The translations under genes were made by a program, and so were the position numbers. From a virus, in the IMG/VR virus record IMGVR_UViG_3300043570_002464, positions 1-63,804 of that record: DNA of 63,804 nucleotides; one strand, given 5' to 3'. This document shows positions 63,775-63,804 of this stretch, piece after piece. A model generated the notes under the pieces. That model saw only the letters and a list, made by a program, of their open reading frames with translations, did not search any database and was not told the DNA's origin. The first letter of the stretch is position 1. Every line of letters begins with the position of its first letter.

Positions 63775-63804
63775 GTAAATTAATAAATATACATATAATA
63801 AATA

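Overview
The window looks like part of a large tailed-phage genome (Caudoviricetes, T4-like or jumbo class) with low GC. Reasons: about 100 tightly packed genes, mostly on the minus strand with ATGA overlaps or gaps of a few bases; a T4 gp1-like dNMP kinase, a possible gp62-like clamp-loader subunit, an Rnl-type RNA ligase, dUTPase, Pif1/Dda-like and SNF2-like helicases; HNH and GIY-YIG homing endonucleases with NUMOD3-type repeats; many short genes of unknown function; fibre-like glycine-rich, beta-helix and RCC1 proteins; nine tRNA genes and a complete tmRNA gene. There is no rRNA, ribosomal protein, integrase or CRISPR array. The host is probably Gram-negative, because the phage encodes an outer-membrane-type barrel, a Tat-exported tyrosinase and a TPS-domain adhesin. 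The host group cannot be fixed from this sequence.

Layout. 1-19.5 kb: metallophosphoesterase (cut by the edge), HNH nuclease, RNase Z-like protein, a giant RCC1/Asp-box protein, homing endonucleases, SNF2-type helicase, virion-like proteins, an LRR-2H phosphoesterase chimera, a set of genes sharing the leader MKKSELKALIKEVIEE, a HELTH metalloprotease and a plus-strand GMP reductase. 19.5-37.6 kb: dUTPase, Pif1-like helicase and a long glycan operon (about ten glycosyltransferases, an RfbH-type 3-dehydratase, epimerase, SDR, Ugd-like protein). 37.7-46.4 kb: Cas4/RecB-type nuclease, dNMP kinase, clamp-loader candidate, HNH nuclease, RNA ligase, UV-damage endonuclease and small genes. 46.4-54.9 kb: insulated single-gene cassettes bounded by strong hairpin terminators (outer-membrane protein, tmRNA plus a second structured RNA, cREC protein, metallophosphoesterase, macro domain, tyrosinase, glycine-rich fibre, RlaP-like nucleotidyltransferase, exonuclease). 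54.9-60.5 kb: an RNA island with seven tRNAs, several unrecognised structured elements and a few proteins. 60.5-63.8 kb: leader-motif protein, TPS adhesin, beta-helix protein and two more tRNAs.

How the genes fit together. Three themes stand out. (1) RNA maintenance: tRNAs, tmRNA, RNase Z-like protein, RNA ligase, RlaP-like nucleotidyltransferase, cREC, macro domain, 2H phosphoesterase and a P-loop kinase together resemble a tRNA supply and repair kit. (2) Surface remodelling: the glycan operon plus secreted and outer-membrane proteins. (3) Gene expression: TTGACW-N16/17-TATAGT-like promoters whose -10 box lies only about 6-11 nt before the start codon, and a second motif TATAYTTAT often 4-8 nt before starts, with hardly any Shine-Dalgarno sequences. 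This suggests widespread leaderless or near-leaderless mRNAs. All function calls are from sequence reading only; no database search was run.
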